DNA of 64,000 nt from DASSBR01 sp035688265 (GTDB lineage Bacteria; Pseudomonadota; Gammaproteobacteria; Natronospirales; DASSBR01). Below the pieces are notes generated by a model that was not told where the DNA came from, ran no database searches, and saw nothing but the letters and a program-made list of their open reading frames with translations. The stretch is from assembly GCA_035688265.1 (NCBI GenBank), contig DASSNE010000021.1, forward strand, positions 3,190 to 67,189, read 5' to 3'. The position numbers and the translations under genes were made by a program. Shown piece by piece: positions 33,818-45,300 of the stretch. Position 1 is the stretch's first letter; each line of letters opens with the position of its first letter.

Positions 33818-35536
33818 TTATCTGATGAAGCCGAGACTTTCCAGCTTGACGACAATCTGGTGCGCCGCCTCGTCGGGCGTGCACTCGCGCGTATCGATCG
33901 TCATTTCCGGCTTTTCCGGCGCCTCGTACGGGTCACTGATGCCGGTGAACTCCTTGATCACGCCGGCGCGCGCCTTGGCATAGAGGCCCTTGCGGTCGCG
34001 CTGCTCGCAGACCTCGAGCGGCGTCGAGACGTGAATTTCCAGAAAGCCGCCGACCGGCTCGATCATCTCGCGCACCTGGCGGCGTGTTTCCGCGTACGGC
34101 GCAATCGGGGCGCAAATGGCGACGCCGCCATTTTTGGTGATCTCGCTCGCGACGTAGCCAATGCGGCGGATGTTGATGTCGCGGTGCTCTTTCGAAAAGC
34201 CGAGTTCGCTGGACAGGTGCTTGCGCACCAGGTCGCCGTCGAGCAGCGTGACCGGACGACCGCCCTGTTCCATCAGCTTGACCATCAGCGCATTGGCAAT
34301 GGTCGACTTGCCGGAGCCGGACAGGCCGGTGAAGAACACGGTGAAGCCCTGCTTGGAGCGCGGCGGGTGCGTCTTGCGCAGTTCCTCGACGACTTCCGGG
34401 TACGAAAACCAATCGGGAATTTCGAGACCCTCGTGCAGCCGCCGCCGGAATTCGGTGCCGGAGATGACCAGCGCGGTCTCGTCGTCACGCACCTCGTCGG
34501 CCGGGGCGTATTCGGCGCGCTCCTTCACGTACACCATCATCTGGAACGGCACCATCTGGATGCCGATTTCGTCCTGGTGCTTGCGCAGCAGTTCCTGCGC
34601 CTCGTACGGGCCGTAGAACGGCTCGCCGTCGCTGCCCTTGCCGGGGCCGGCATGGTCGCGGCCGACAATAAAATGAGTGCAGCCGTGGTTCTTGCGAATC
34701 AGCGCATGCCAGATCGCCTCGCGCGGGCCGCCCATGCGCATGCCCAGCGGCAGCAGCGAAAGAGCGGTCGTGTTTTCCGGAAAACGCTTGATCAGGTGCT
34801 CGTAGCAGCGCACGCGGGTGTAGTGATCGATGTCGCCCGGTTTGGTCATGCCGACGGTGGGCTGAATCAGCAGGTTCGCTTCGACCTGCTTCGCGGCGCG
34901 GAACGTGAGCTCCAGGTGCGCGCGGTGCATCGGATTGCGCGTCTGGAACGCGACGATGCGGTGCCAGCCGAGCTTCTTGAAGTAATCGCGCAGCTCGCGC
35001 GGCGTGCGGCGCAAGTGGCGGAAGTCGTAGTGCGTCGGCGGCTCGATGCCGCGCAGCCGGCCGCCGATGTAAACCGGGCTGGCGGTGCGCATCAGGTAGC
35101 GCACGCCGGCGTGGGCCTCGTCGGTGGTCTTGAAAACGCCGCGCGCCTCGGCCGCCTTGTCCGGCTCCCAGATGTCGCCGATGTCGAGCAGCGCGATCAG
35201 CACGCCTTCCGGGTCGCGCAGCGCAATCGTGTCACCTTCTGTCAGCGGCTCGGCGAACTCGCGCGTCACGTCGAGCGTAATCGGCATCGGCCAGAGCGTG
35301 CCGGACGCCAGGCGCATGTTCTCGACCACGCCGTCGTAGTCGACGCGGTTCATGAAGCCTGTCAGCGGCGAGAAGCCGCCGCTCAACAGCAACTCGATGT
35401 CGCACAACTGGCGGTGGGTCAGGTCCCAGGACGGGTAATCGGCCGCGGCCTTTTTGGCTTCGGCGGCCTCGGCCTCGGAAAGATACAGTTCTTGCAGGGC
35501 GCCGCCATGCGGCGCGATCAGGTCACGGGGGGACAT
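33818..35536 (-). CDS. Bifunctional ATP sulfurylase / APS kinase
   Basis: A 572-residue fusion that makes APS and then PAPS from sulfate and ATP. The ATP sulfurylase part (about 1-390) has QTRN (198-201), HRAH (204-207) and GRDHAGPG (292-299). The APS kinase part has the P-loop GLSGSGKS (404-411) and the IAPYAETRR region. Fused Sat-CysC proteins serve sulfate assimilation and PAPS supply for sulfotransferases. It sits directly before the rfb genes; no sulfotransferase is recognisable nearby. The PAP-recycling enzyme CysQ is encoded at 40530. SD-like AAGGAG lies 11 bases before the ATG. Confidence 0.95.
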   Translation of the reverse strand: MSPRDLIAPHGGALQELYLSEAEAAEAKKAAADYPSWDLTHRQLCDIELLLSGGFSPLTGFMNRVDYDGVVENMRLASGTLWPMPITLDVTREFAEPLTEGDTIALRDPEGVLIALLDIGDIWEPDKAAEARGVFKTTDEAHAGVRYLMRTASPVYIGGRLRGIEPPTHYDFRHLRRTPRELRDYFKKLGWHRIVAFQTRNPMHRAHLELTFRAAKQVEANLLIQPTVGMTKPGDIDHYTRVRCYEHLIKRFPENTTALSLLPLGMRMGGPREAIWHALIRKNHGCTHFIVGRDHAGPGKGSDGEPFYGPYEAQELLRKHQDEIGIQMVPFQMMVYVKERAEYAPADEVRDDETALVISGTEFRRRLHEGLEIPDWFSYPEVVEELRKTHPPRSKQGFTVFFTGLSGSGKSTIANALMVKLMEQGGRPVTLLDGDLVRKHLSSELGFSKEHRDINIRRIGYVASEITKNGGVAICAPIAPYAETRRQVREMIEPVGGFLEIHVSTPLEVCEQRDRKGLYAKARAGVIKEFTGISDPYEAPEKPEMTIDTRECTPDEAAHQIVVKLESLGFIR

Positions 35537-35561
35537 GCAGTCAAAACTCCTTATTTACTGC

Positions 35562-36008
35562 TTAAAACGGGATGTCGTCGTCGAAGTCGTCAGCAACCGC
35601 ACCGGGCTTCGCCGCCTGCGGCCGGGGGCGCTGGTCGTCCCCGCCGCTGCTGTAATCGCCGCCGCCCATGCCGGAGCGGCCGCCGAGCATCTGCATTTCA
35701 TTGGCGATGATATCGGTGCTGTAGTGGGTCTGGCCGTCTTTTTCGTAGGTGCTGGTCTCGAGCCGGCCTTCGACATAAACCTGCGAGCCCTTGCGCAGGT
35801 ATTCGGCGGCGATTTCAGCCAAGCGGCCAAAAAACGTGATGCGATGCCACTCGGTCTTTTCCTGCTGCTCGCCGGTCTGCTTGTCTTTCCACGCCCGCGT
35901 GGTCGCGATGCGAATCTTGGTGATGGCGCTGCCGCCGGCGGTGTAGCGGGTGTCCGGGTCGGCGCCGAGGTTGCCGACGAGAATGACTTTATTGATGCCC
36001 CTGGCCAT
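35562..36008 (-). CDS. ssb: Single-stranded DNA-binding protein
   Basis: A 148-residue OB-fold protein that coats single-stranded DNA in replication, repair and recombination. It begins MARGINKVILVGNLGADPDTRYT, has the conserved HRITFFGRLAEIAAEYLRKGSQVYVEG core, a Gly/Pro/Arg-rich linker, and the acidic tail DDDIPF that recruits partner proteins. A good ribosome-binding site (CGGAG) precedes the start. The neighbourhood MFS-ssb, with uvrA nearby, is common in gammaproteobacteria. Confidence 0.97.
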   Translation of the reverse strand: MARGINKVILVGNLGADPDTRYTAGGSAITKIRIATTRAWKDKQTGEQQEKTEWHRITFFGRLAEIAAEYLRKGSQVYVEGRLETSTYEKDGQTHYSTDIIANEMQMLGGRSGMGGGDYSSGGDDQRPRPQAAKPGAVADDFDDDIPF

Positions 36009-36062
36009 GAACTGCTCCGTTGGCGGAAATCTGGGATGTTCTAGTAATAAAGAGCAAGGATT

Positions 36063-37466
36063 CTACGTCGATTGGGCGGCGATTGCATCCGGCGAGGACG
36101 TGTCGAAGGCTTCGAGCGCCGTTTCATCCAGCTCGCGGTTGTCGACTTTCAGGTAGGCCACGCCTTCTTCGGCCACGACAACCGCTTCGGCGACGCCGGC
36201 AATCGACAGCAGCCGGGCGCTGAGCCGCTCGCGCTCCTCCCGGCCGCGGATTTTCGGGATGCGGATCAGCCGGCTGGCGAGATGCTTCGGTGCCGGCATC
36301 GTCATGGCGACCAGCAGCCACAGGACAGCAAGGCTGGTCGTCAGCACGAACACTGCGAGCAGGCCGTGGGGCGCGAACACGCCCTGCAGCCAGCCGCCGA
36401 CGGCGCCGCCGACGAAAATGCCCAGGAACTGGGAACTGGAATAGACGCCCATTGCGGTGCCCTTGCTGTCCGCCGGGGCGACCTTGGAAATCAGCGACGG
36501 CAGGGTCGCTTCGAGCAGGCTGAAGGCGGCGAAGAACACCAGCAGGCCGGCGCCGATTGCCCACAGGTTCGCGTGCCAGACCAGCAGCGAGAGCTGGCCG
36601 AGGCCGACTGCGGCGACCGCGCCGATGAACACCGGCTTCATCTTCCGGTACTTCTCGCCGATGATGATGAACGGCGTCATCAGCACGAACGCGACCACCA
36701 GGATCGGCAGGTAGAACAGCCAGTGCGACCCGCTGCCGCCGGCTTGCTTGAGCGCCAGCGGCAGCGCCAGGAAAGTGGCGGTGAGGATCGCGTGCTGGGC
36801 GAAGATGCCAAAATCGAGGCGCAGCAGCTCACCGTTGGTCAGCACGCGCTTGAACAGTGCCGGCACCGGCTCGGTATCCGCGTGGTGGCGAATCAGATGT
36901 GGCTGCGGCACGAGGGTGTACAGCACGGCGATACCGGCCAGCGCCAGCACCGCGGTCAGCCAGAAAATCCCCGGCACCCCGACCCAGCCGTTCAACAGCG
37001 GCCCCACGACCACCGCCAGCGCGAAGGAAACGCCGATGGTCATGCCGATCATCGCCATCGCCTTGGTGCGATTCTCTTCGCGGGTCAAATCCGCACCCAG
37101 CGCCAGGATCGCCGAGCCGACCGCGCCGGCGCCCTGCAGCGCACGGCCGAGGATCACGCCGCCAATCGAGCCCGACATCGCCGCGATTACGCTGCCGATC
37201 GCGAACAGGATCAAGCCAGCCGCGATCACCGGCTTGCGGCCGATGCGGTCGGACAGCGTCCCGAACGGGATTTGCAGGATCGCCTGGGCGAGGCCGTAGA
37301 TGCCGAGCGCGAGACCGATGGTGGCGGCAGTCGCGCCGGTGAGGTGCTTCGCGTAGACCGCGAACACCGGGTAGATCATGAACAAGCCCAGCATCCGCAA
37401 CGCGAAGATCGCCGACAGCGATAAAGCGGCGCGGCCTTCAGTGCGGCTTAGGTGGGTAGTGGGCAC
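36063..37466 (-). CDS. YajR-like MFS transporter with C-terminal YAM-type domain
   Basis: A 467-residue major facilitator with twelve hydrophobic segments. The A-type motif reads GTLSDRIGRKPVI after helix 2. The last ~75 residues are soluble and read as a ferredoxin-like YAM domain (RLLSIAGVAEAVVVAEEGVAYLKV), as in E. coli YajR, which has similar length. The substrate is unknown; a drug or proton-coupled exporter is the family guess. It starts with GTG, 54 bp from ssb. Confidence 0.87.
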   Translation of the reverse strand: MPTTHLSRTEGRAALSLSAIFALRMLGLFMIYPVFAVYAKHLTGATAATIGLALGIYGLAQAILQIPFGTLSDRIGRKPVIAAGLILFAIGSVIAAMSGSIGGVILGRALQGAGAVGSAILALGADLTREENRTKAMAMIGMTIGVSFALAVVVGPLLNGWVGVPGIFWLTAVLALAGIAVLYTLVPQPHLIRHHADTEPVPALFKRVLTNGELLRLDFGIFAQHAILTATFLALPLALKQAGGSGSHWLFYLPILVVAFVLMTPFIIIGEKYRKMKPVFIGAVAAVGLGQLSLLVWHANLWAIGAGLLVFFAAFSLLEATLPSLISKVAPADSKGTAMGVYSSSQFLGIFVGGAVGGWLQGVFAPHGLLAVFVLTTSLAVLWLLVAMTMPAPKHLASRLIRIPKIRGREERERLSARLLSIAGVAEAVVVAEEGVAYLKVDNRELDETALEAFDTSSPDAIAAQST

Positions 37467-37515
37467 GGATCAGAACGGGTGAGCGAGCGGAGCCGTTGAT
37501 TTTAACACGCCGCGC

Positions 37516-37617
37516 AAGTCACTAGTGCTAAGTCGCTAGTAGCTAGTGCTGAGTGAAGACAAGAACACGTGCCCCTACTCCAGTACTAGGTACTAGCGAC
37601 TCAGCACTAGCTACTGG
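37516..37617. repeat. Heptad ctag-rich inverted element, copy 1
   Basis: An intergenic block built from 7-bp units such as CTAGTGC, CTAGTAG and their complements. A perfect 17-bp inverted repeat (AGTAGCTAGTGCTGAGT at 37538-37554 and its complement at 37599-37615) flanks a 44-nt centre. A second copy lies at 42887-42980. CTAG is usually rare in proteobacterial DNA, which makes the clustering notable. Confidence 0.8.
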
Positions 37618-37638
37618 TCCGGCGCCTTTGCGCCGGAC
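37617..37638. repeat. Perfect GC hairpin upstream of uvrA
   Basis: GTCCGGCGC and GCGCCGGAC (9 bp each) surround a 4-nt CTTT loop. No T run follows on either strand, so it could be a structural or regulatory hairpin rather than a terminator. It abuts the heptad element. Confidence 0.55.
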
Positions 37639-37657
37639 TCGTGAGACAGCGTATATT
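37628..37657 (+). promoter_or_regulatory. Possible uvrA promoter
   Basis: TTGCGC (37628-37633) and TATATT (37652-37657) with an 18-bp spacer lie 30 bp before uvrA. The -35 box overlaps the hairpin. No clear LexA box (CTGTn8ACAG) is seen here, so SOS control is not supported by sequence. Confidence 0.33.
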
Positions 37658-37686
37658 GATTCGTTTCGTTCCACTTGCGCGAACTC

Positions 37687-41320
<3,634 letters not shown>

Positions 41321-41324
<4 letters not shown>

Positions 41325-42199
41325 CTCGACTTCTTCCCGAGCAAATTCTGCTTCAGACCGCTGTCGACGGGGTTGCCGCCCAGCCAGATACTGAAGATCG
41401 CCTGCCCGAACGTCTCGCCCGGCACCACGCCTTTCTGCTCGCCGTTGATCGTCACGCCGGTGCCCTTGCCGGGGATGTAGCCGATGATCACCTTGTCGTG
41501 CTTTTTCAGGTTGGTAAAGAAGCTCGAGAAGTGCTGCCACTTGCTTTGCATCGCGCCCTGATTCCCGGCGTTGGCGTTCCGGCTGTTGTTGTTCGCGCCG
41601 TTCTGGCCGCCCTGGCTGCTGTTCGGGCGGTTGTTCTGGAACGCCTTGTGCAGCGAGTTGACGAAGTCCTTGGCCTTCATGTCCGTGAGCATCGACAGCC
41701 AGATGGCCTTCGCGCTGTTACCGGAAATGACATCGGAGGCGGAATCGGTCGGCTTGGGCAGATACAGCGCGGCGACGTACTTGTTGAAGAACCACCACGT
41801 CGTATGCACGCCGGCGCCGTTCAGCGCAAGTTGCCAGCCCTGGTAGGTGATGTCGCCCGGCACCCGAACGTTGTGCACGGTTCGGGCCGGAAGCTTCGGC
41901 GCGGTCGTGTGCTGCTGGTTCGCCATCGCTCCGGTCGCCGGCATACCCGTTTGCGGCATGGGCTGGTTGCCGCTGGCGGGTTGCGGCAGGGCCGATGTCA
42001 TCGGCTGCGGCGCCCCTGTTCTCGTGACCGGCGCGCTGAATGATCCTATGGGCGCGTTGGTGGAAGGCGTCGGCGCCTGCCGGGTCTGTACGGTGGGGGG
42101 ATTGGTTTGTGTCGCCGGCTGTGGCGGCGTGGCGGCAATCGCGGTCACGCTGACAGTGGCCAGCGCCAGCGCTGCGAGCGTCGAGATGATCCGTTTCAT
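41321..42199 (-). CDS. Secreted chalcone-isomerase-like protein
   Basis: A 292-residue protein with an N-terminal signal peptide (MKRIISTLAALALATVSVTAIA) and a long Pro/Thr/Gln-rich low-complexity linker to about residue 105. The C-terminal domain of ~180 residues matches the bacterial chalcone-isomerase-like family (FNKYVAALYLP, KAIWLSMLTDM, KHDKVIIGYIPGKGTGVTINGE, SIWLGGNPVDSGLKQNLLG). An Asn/Gln-rich loop interrupts the domain. These bacterial proteins are usually periplasmic and of unknown function; the plant reaction should not be assumed. Confidence 0.82.
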
Positions 42200-42271
42200 G
42201 GCAAGACCCTCCTTGGTCTTGTTTGTTTTAACGAAAACAGTAGCCTAGCGCAAAATCCGCGCGCTGACTAT

Positions 42272-42631
42272 TCAGGATTCTCCATAATACACGCAGCCGG
42301 ACTGGCAGGTTTCGGCGACGACGACATGGTGGAGATCCGGCAGCGCCGGCGCGAGACGCTGCCAGATCCAGCGCGCGAGATTCTCGCTGGTCGGGTTGGC
42401 GAGGCCGTCGATTTCGTTCAGGTAGGAGTGATCCAGCACCGCGAACAGCGGCTCGAACGCAGCCTTCAGGTCGGCAAAGTCGCACACCCAGCCGAGCTTT
42501 TCGTCCACCTGGCCGCGCAGGTGAATCTCGATGCGGAACGAATGGCCATGCAGCCGTGCGCACTTGTGCCCCTCCGGCACGTTCGGCAGGCGGTGCGCCG
42601 CCTCAATCTGAAAGACCTTGAATATATCCAT
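42272..42631 (-). CDS. queD: 6-carboxy-5,6,7,8-tetrahydropterin synthase
   Basis: A 119-residue QueD of the queuosine/7-deazaguanine pathway, acting on dihydroneopterin triphosphate in the cytoplasm. Zinc ligands are visible in FQIEAAHRLP and RLHGHSFRIEIH, with the catalytic cysteine in HKCARLHGH. DFADLK and LDHSYLNEI complete the family signature, and PTSENLARWIW follows. The ATG at 42631 is used; nine unconserved codons lie upstream. Confidence 0.94.
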   Translation of the reverse strand: MDIFKVFQIEAAHRLPNVPEGHKCARLHGHSFRIEIHLRGQVDEKLGWVCDFADLKAAFEPLFAVLDHSYLNEIDGLANPTSENLARWIWQRLAPALPDLHHVVVAETCQSGCVYYGES

Positions 42632-42678
42632 AGCGTCGATGATAAACCTGCCGCGCAATTGCGCGTAACATAATAGAG

Positions 42679-42882
42679 ATGATTGCCGGCGACCGTAACC
42701 TGAGAGAAGAACTCGTCCACCTGCGGACGGAGCACCGCGACCTCGATGCGGCGATCGCCGCCCTCGCGGCCCAGCCGGGCGTCGATCAACTCCAGCTCGG
42801 CCGCATGAAGCGGCGCAAACTGCAACTCAAGGATTACATCAGCCGACTGGAAAGCCGGCTGATTCCCGATCTCGATGCCTGA
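42679..42882 (+). CDS. YdcH/DUF465 family small protein
   Basis: A 67-residue helical protein of the YdcH family. The conserved stretch is LRTEHRDLDAAIAAL...QLGRMKRRKLQLKDYISRLE. Family members are small cytoplasmic proteins of unknown function, often predicted as a two-helix coiled coil. It is transcribed divergently from queD with a 47-bp gap and is followed by the second heptad repeat. Confidence 0.85.
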   Translation: MIAGDRNLREELVHLRTEHRDLDAAIAALAAQPGVDQLQLGRMKRRKLQLKDYISRLESRLIPDLDA

Positions 42883-42886
42883 AGAA

Positions 42887-42980
42887 AGTGGCTAGTGGCT
42901 AGTAGCTAGTACGGAGTCAAAGAACTACCTTCTTCACTAGCCACTAGCGACTAGCGACTAGCCACTAGCCACTAGCGACT
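42887..42980. repeat. Heptad ctag-rich inverted element, copy 2
   Basis: A run of 7-bp units: CTAGTGG/CTAGTAG on the left and CACTAGC/GACTAGC six times on the right. A perfect 17-bp inverted repeat joins AGTGGCTAGTGGCTAGT (42887-42903) with its complement at 42957-42973. It lies between convergent ydcH and ttcA, where it could act as a bidirectional terminator. It overlaps the last ~16 bases of ttcA. Confidence 0.82.
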
Positions 42981-43765
42981 GTCTCCGGTCGCAGATTAGC
43001 GAAATCGAACAACTCCGGATCGGCAAGCTGCGACGGGCGCACGTTCTGCAGGGCGCGGAAAATCATGTCGGCGCGCCCCGGCGTCTCGCGCTCCCACTCG
43101 TGCAGCATCGCCTTGATGCGCTTGCGCTCCATATTTTCCTGGGAGCCGCACAGGTTGCACGGGATCAGCGGAAATTCTCGCAACTGCGCGTAACGCTCGA
43201 TGTCGGCCTCGGCGCAATAAGCCAAGGGGCGGATGACGACATTGCGGCCGTCGTCGCACGCGAGCTTGGGCGGCATCGCCTTGAGCGTGCCGCCGTGGAA
43301 CAGGTTCAAAAACAGCGTTTCGATGATGTCGTCGCGGTGGTGGCCGAGCGCCATTTTGGTCATGCCGTGCTCGGCAGCGTAGCGATACAGCGCGCCGCGC
43401 CTGAGGCGCGAGCACAGCCCGCAGGTGGTCTTGCCTTCCGGGACGACGCGCTGGACAACGCTATACGTGTCCTGCTCGATGATGTGATACGGCACACCCA
43501 GCGATTCGAGGTAATCCGGCAGCACGTGCTCCGGAAACCCCGGCTGCTTCTGGTCGAGATTGACGGCGAACACTTCAAACGCGACCGGCGCGCTGTCGCG
43601 CAGCGCCAGCAGGATGTCGAGCATCGCGTAGGAGTCCTTACCGCCCGACAGGCAGACCATCACCCGGTCGCCGGCCTCGATCATGTTGTAGTCGGCGATC
43701 GCCTTGCCGACGTTGCGGCGCAGGCGCTTTTCGAGCTTTTTTGCGTTGACCGATCCCGGCTGCAT
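42965..43765 (-). CDS. ttcA: tRNA 2-thiocytidine biosynthesis protein
   Basis: A 266-residue PP-loop ATPase that thiolates cytidine 32 of certain tRNAs using an iron-sulfur cluster. The PP-loop is SGGKDSYAML (residues ~41-50); the cluster cysteines appear in TTCGLCSRLRRG and CNLCGSQ. HHRDDIIETLFLNLF is also conserved. The last codons run into the heptad repeat, so its C-terminal residues (ASG) may have been altered by that element. Its start shares one base with the stop of the upstream barrel gene. Confidence 0.95.
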   Translation of the reverse strand: MQPGSVNAKKLEKRLRRNVGKAIADYNMIEAGDRVMVCLSGGKDSYAMLDILLALRDSAPVAFEVFAVNLDQKQPGFPEHVLPDYLESLGVPYHIIEQDTYSVVQRVVPEGKTTCGLCSRLRRGALYRYAAEHGMTKMALGHHRDDIIETLFLNLFHGGTLKAMPPKLACDDGRNVVIRPLAYCAEADIERYAQLREFPLIPCNLCGSQENMERKRIKAMLHEWERETPGRADMIFRALQNVRPSQLADPELFDFANLRPETVASG

Positions 43766-44424
43766 CAGAACCCCGTCGAGAAAATAATGCCGTAGCCCTG
43801 CCGCGGGCCGGTCTGGCCGTAGACGCCGACATGACCGTCGCCGACCTCGAACGCCACCTCCGCAAAGCCGCCGCCGGCACTGCCGGCGCTGAAGTCGCGC
43901 TTGAACGCGAGCGGCCCGTGCGCTTCTTCCTGGCCGTCGTAATGCTCGAGATAACCGCCGGCGGAGACTTCGATCGGACCCATGCTCAGCACCGGGCCGA
44001 GCCGCAGCGCCGCTTCACGCCAGGTCAGTTCGTCGTACTGGTGATCGACGCGGCCGTTATCCACCTTGTGCCAGCGCCAGGCGGCCTGCAGCCGCAACGA
44101 CAGCACGCCCGGGATCAGCGTCGGTTCGCTGCGAGCGACGATGCCGAAGAAGCGGCCGGTCAAGTCGTAGCCGCCGGTGGCCGGGTGATTGTCGAGGCTC
44201 ACGTTGCTGTAGCCGCCCTGCAGCGCCAGGTCGAACAGCGGCGTGATCGATTCGCCGATCGTCAGGCCGAGTTCATCGATGTCGGCATTTTCGGTCGGCG
44301 CGTTCGCAAAGTCGAAGTTGGTGCTGTAGCGGGTGTACGAGATCGCCGCGCCAAAGCCGGCAGCCTGGGCAGCCGGGATGGCGGCGACGAGCGCCAACGC
44401 CGCCAACCCGGCGCTAATCCTCAT
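43765..44424 (-). CDS. TIGR04219-type outer-membrane beta-barrel protein
   Basis: A 219-residue protein with a signal peptide (MRISAGLAALALVAAIPAAQA) and alternating hydrophobic strands ending in the aromatic-rich IIFSTGF, the outer-membrane insertion signature. It resembles the TIGR04219 family of small barrels with no known function. It overlaps the start of ttcA by one base and the stop region of the NYN gene by 11 bp. Confidence 0.8.
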   Translation of the reverse strand: MRISAGLAALALVAAIPAAQAAGFGAAISYTRYSTNFDFANAPTENADIDELGLTIGESITPLFDLALQGGYSNVSLDNHPATGGYDLTGRFFGIVARSEPTLIPGVLSLRLQAAWRWHKVDNGRVDHQYDELTWREAALRLGPVLSMGPIEVSAGGYLEHYDGQEEAHGPLAFKRDFSAGSAGGGFAEVAFEVGDGHVGVYGQTGPRQGYGIIFSTGF

Positions 44425-45208
44425 GACTGAACCCTTCGATGATGTAGCCGCCGGAGCGCTCGTCGCGCGCCAGCTTCATCAGGCCCTGCTTGCCCGCCTC
44501 TTCCAGCAACGCGTTGAAGCTGCGAAAGCCGTAATACGATTCGTTGAAGCTCGGCCGGCGACGCTTGAGAGTCTGCTTGATCATCGAGCCCCAGATCTTG
44601 TCCTGGTCACCTCGCTCGCTGGTCAGCGCCTCGACCGTTTCGAGCACCAGGTCAAAGGCCTCCTGCATCTTGTCGTCGACAGTCTGGGTTTTCTTCCTGG
44701 CCGCTTTCTTCTTGCGCGTGCGCTTGGGCTTCTCGCGTACCAGATCGTCGTAGAAAATGAACTCATCGCAGTTCGCGGTCAGCAGGTCCGACGTCGAATC
44801 CTTGACCCCGACGCCGATGACGACCTTGTTGTTCTCGCGCAGCTTGCTGACCAGCGGCGAAAAATCGGAGTCGCCGCTGATGATGACGAACGTATCGACG
44901 TGCTCCTTCGTGTAGCACAGGTCGAGCGCGTCGACGACCATGCGGATATCCGCGGAATTCTTGCCCGACTGGCGCACGTGCGGAATCTCGATCATCTCGA
45001 ACGAGGCCTCGTGCATGCCGGCCTTGAAGTCCTTGTAGCGCTCCCAGTCGCAATACGCCTTCTTGACGACGATGTTGCCCTTGAGCAGCAGGCGCTCGAG
45101 CACCTTCGTCATGTCGAAACGATCGTAGTTGGCGTCGCGCGCGCCGAGCGCGATATTCTCGAAGTCGCAGAACAGCGCCATGCTCTGGGTGTCGGGTTGT
45201 CCGGTCAC
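44414..45208 (-). CDS. NYN-domain protein with C-terminal LOTUS/OST-HTH domain
   Basis: A 264-residue LabA/DUF88-like protein. The PIN-like NYN domain has acidic residues in FCDFENIALGARD, DIRMVVDALDLCY and the signature VIISGDSDFSPLVSKLREN. A Lys/Arg-rich linker (RKKKAARKKTQ) precedes the RNA-binding LOTUS/OST-HTH domain (residues ~185-264). A cytoplasmic ribonuclease or RNA regulator is likely. The GTG at 45208 has AGGGA far upstream; an ATG at 45181 lies directly before the conserved domain and is an alternative. Confidence 0.88.
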   Translation of the reverse strand: MTGQPDTQSMALFCDFENIALGARDANYDRFDMTKVLERLLLKGNIVVKKAYCDWERYKDFKAGMHEASFEMIEIPHVRQSGKNSADIRMVVDALDLCYTKEHVDTFVIISGDSDFSPLVSKLRENNKVVIGVGVKDSTSDLLTANCDEFIFYDDLVREKPKRTRKKKAARKKTQTVDDKMQEAFDLVLETVEALTSERGDQDKIWGSMIKQTLKRRRPSFNESYYGFRSFNALLEEAGKQGLMKLARDERSGGYIIEGFSHED

Positions 45209-45279
45209 GAATGCGTCGTCCCTGTAAAGTTGGAGCCGCCTATTCTGACATTGTTTACAGCTCGAATCACCGCCCGCAG

Positions 45280-45300
45280 ACCCTCCCGGTCGGAGAGGGT
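45280..45300 (-). terminator. Hairpin after the amidohydrolase gene
   Basis: ACCCTC and GAGGGT, extended by two GC pairs and a wobble pair, form a ~9-bp stem with a 4-nt loop immediately behind the amidohydrolase stop. No T run follows on the minus strand, so its role as a terminator is uncertain. Confidence 0.4.

Noticed and set aside
33350..35710. 786-codon plus-strand frame opposite rfbA and Sat-CysC
   Set aside because: Antisense shadow. The opposite strand shows QTRN, GRDHAGPG and P-loop motifs and the shadow crosses gene borders.
36072..37424. 450-codon plus-strand frame opposite the MFS gene
   Set aside because: Gln/Arg/Asp-rich antisense shadow with no domain; the MFS helices and motif A are on the minus strand.
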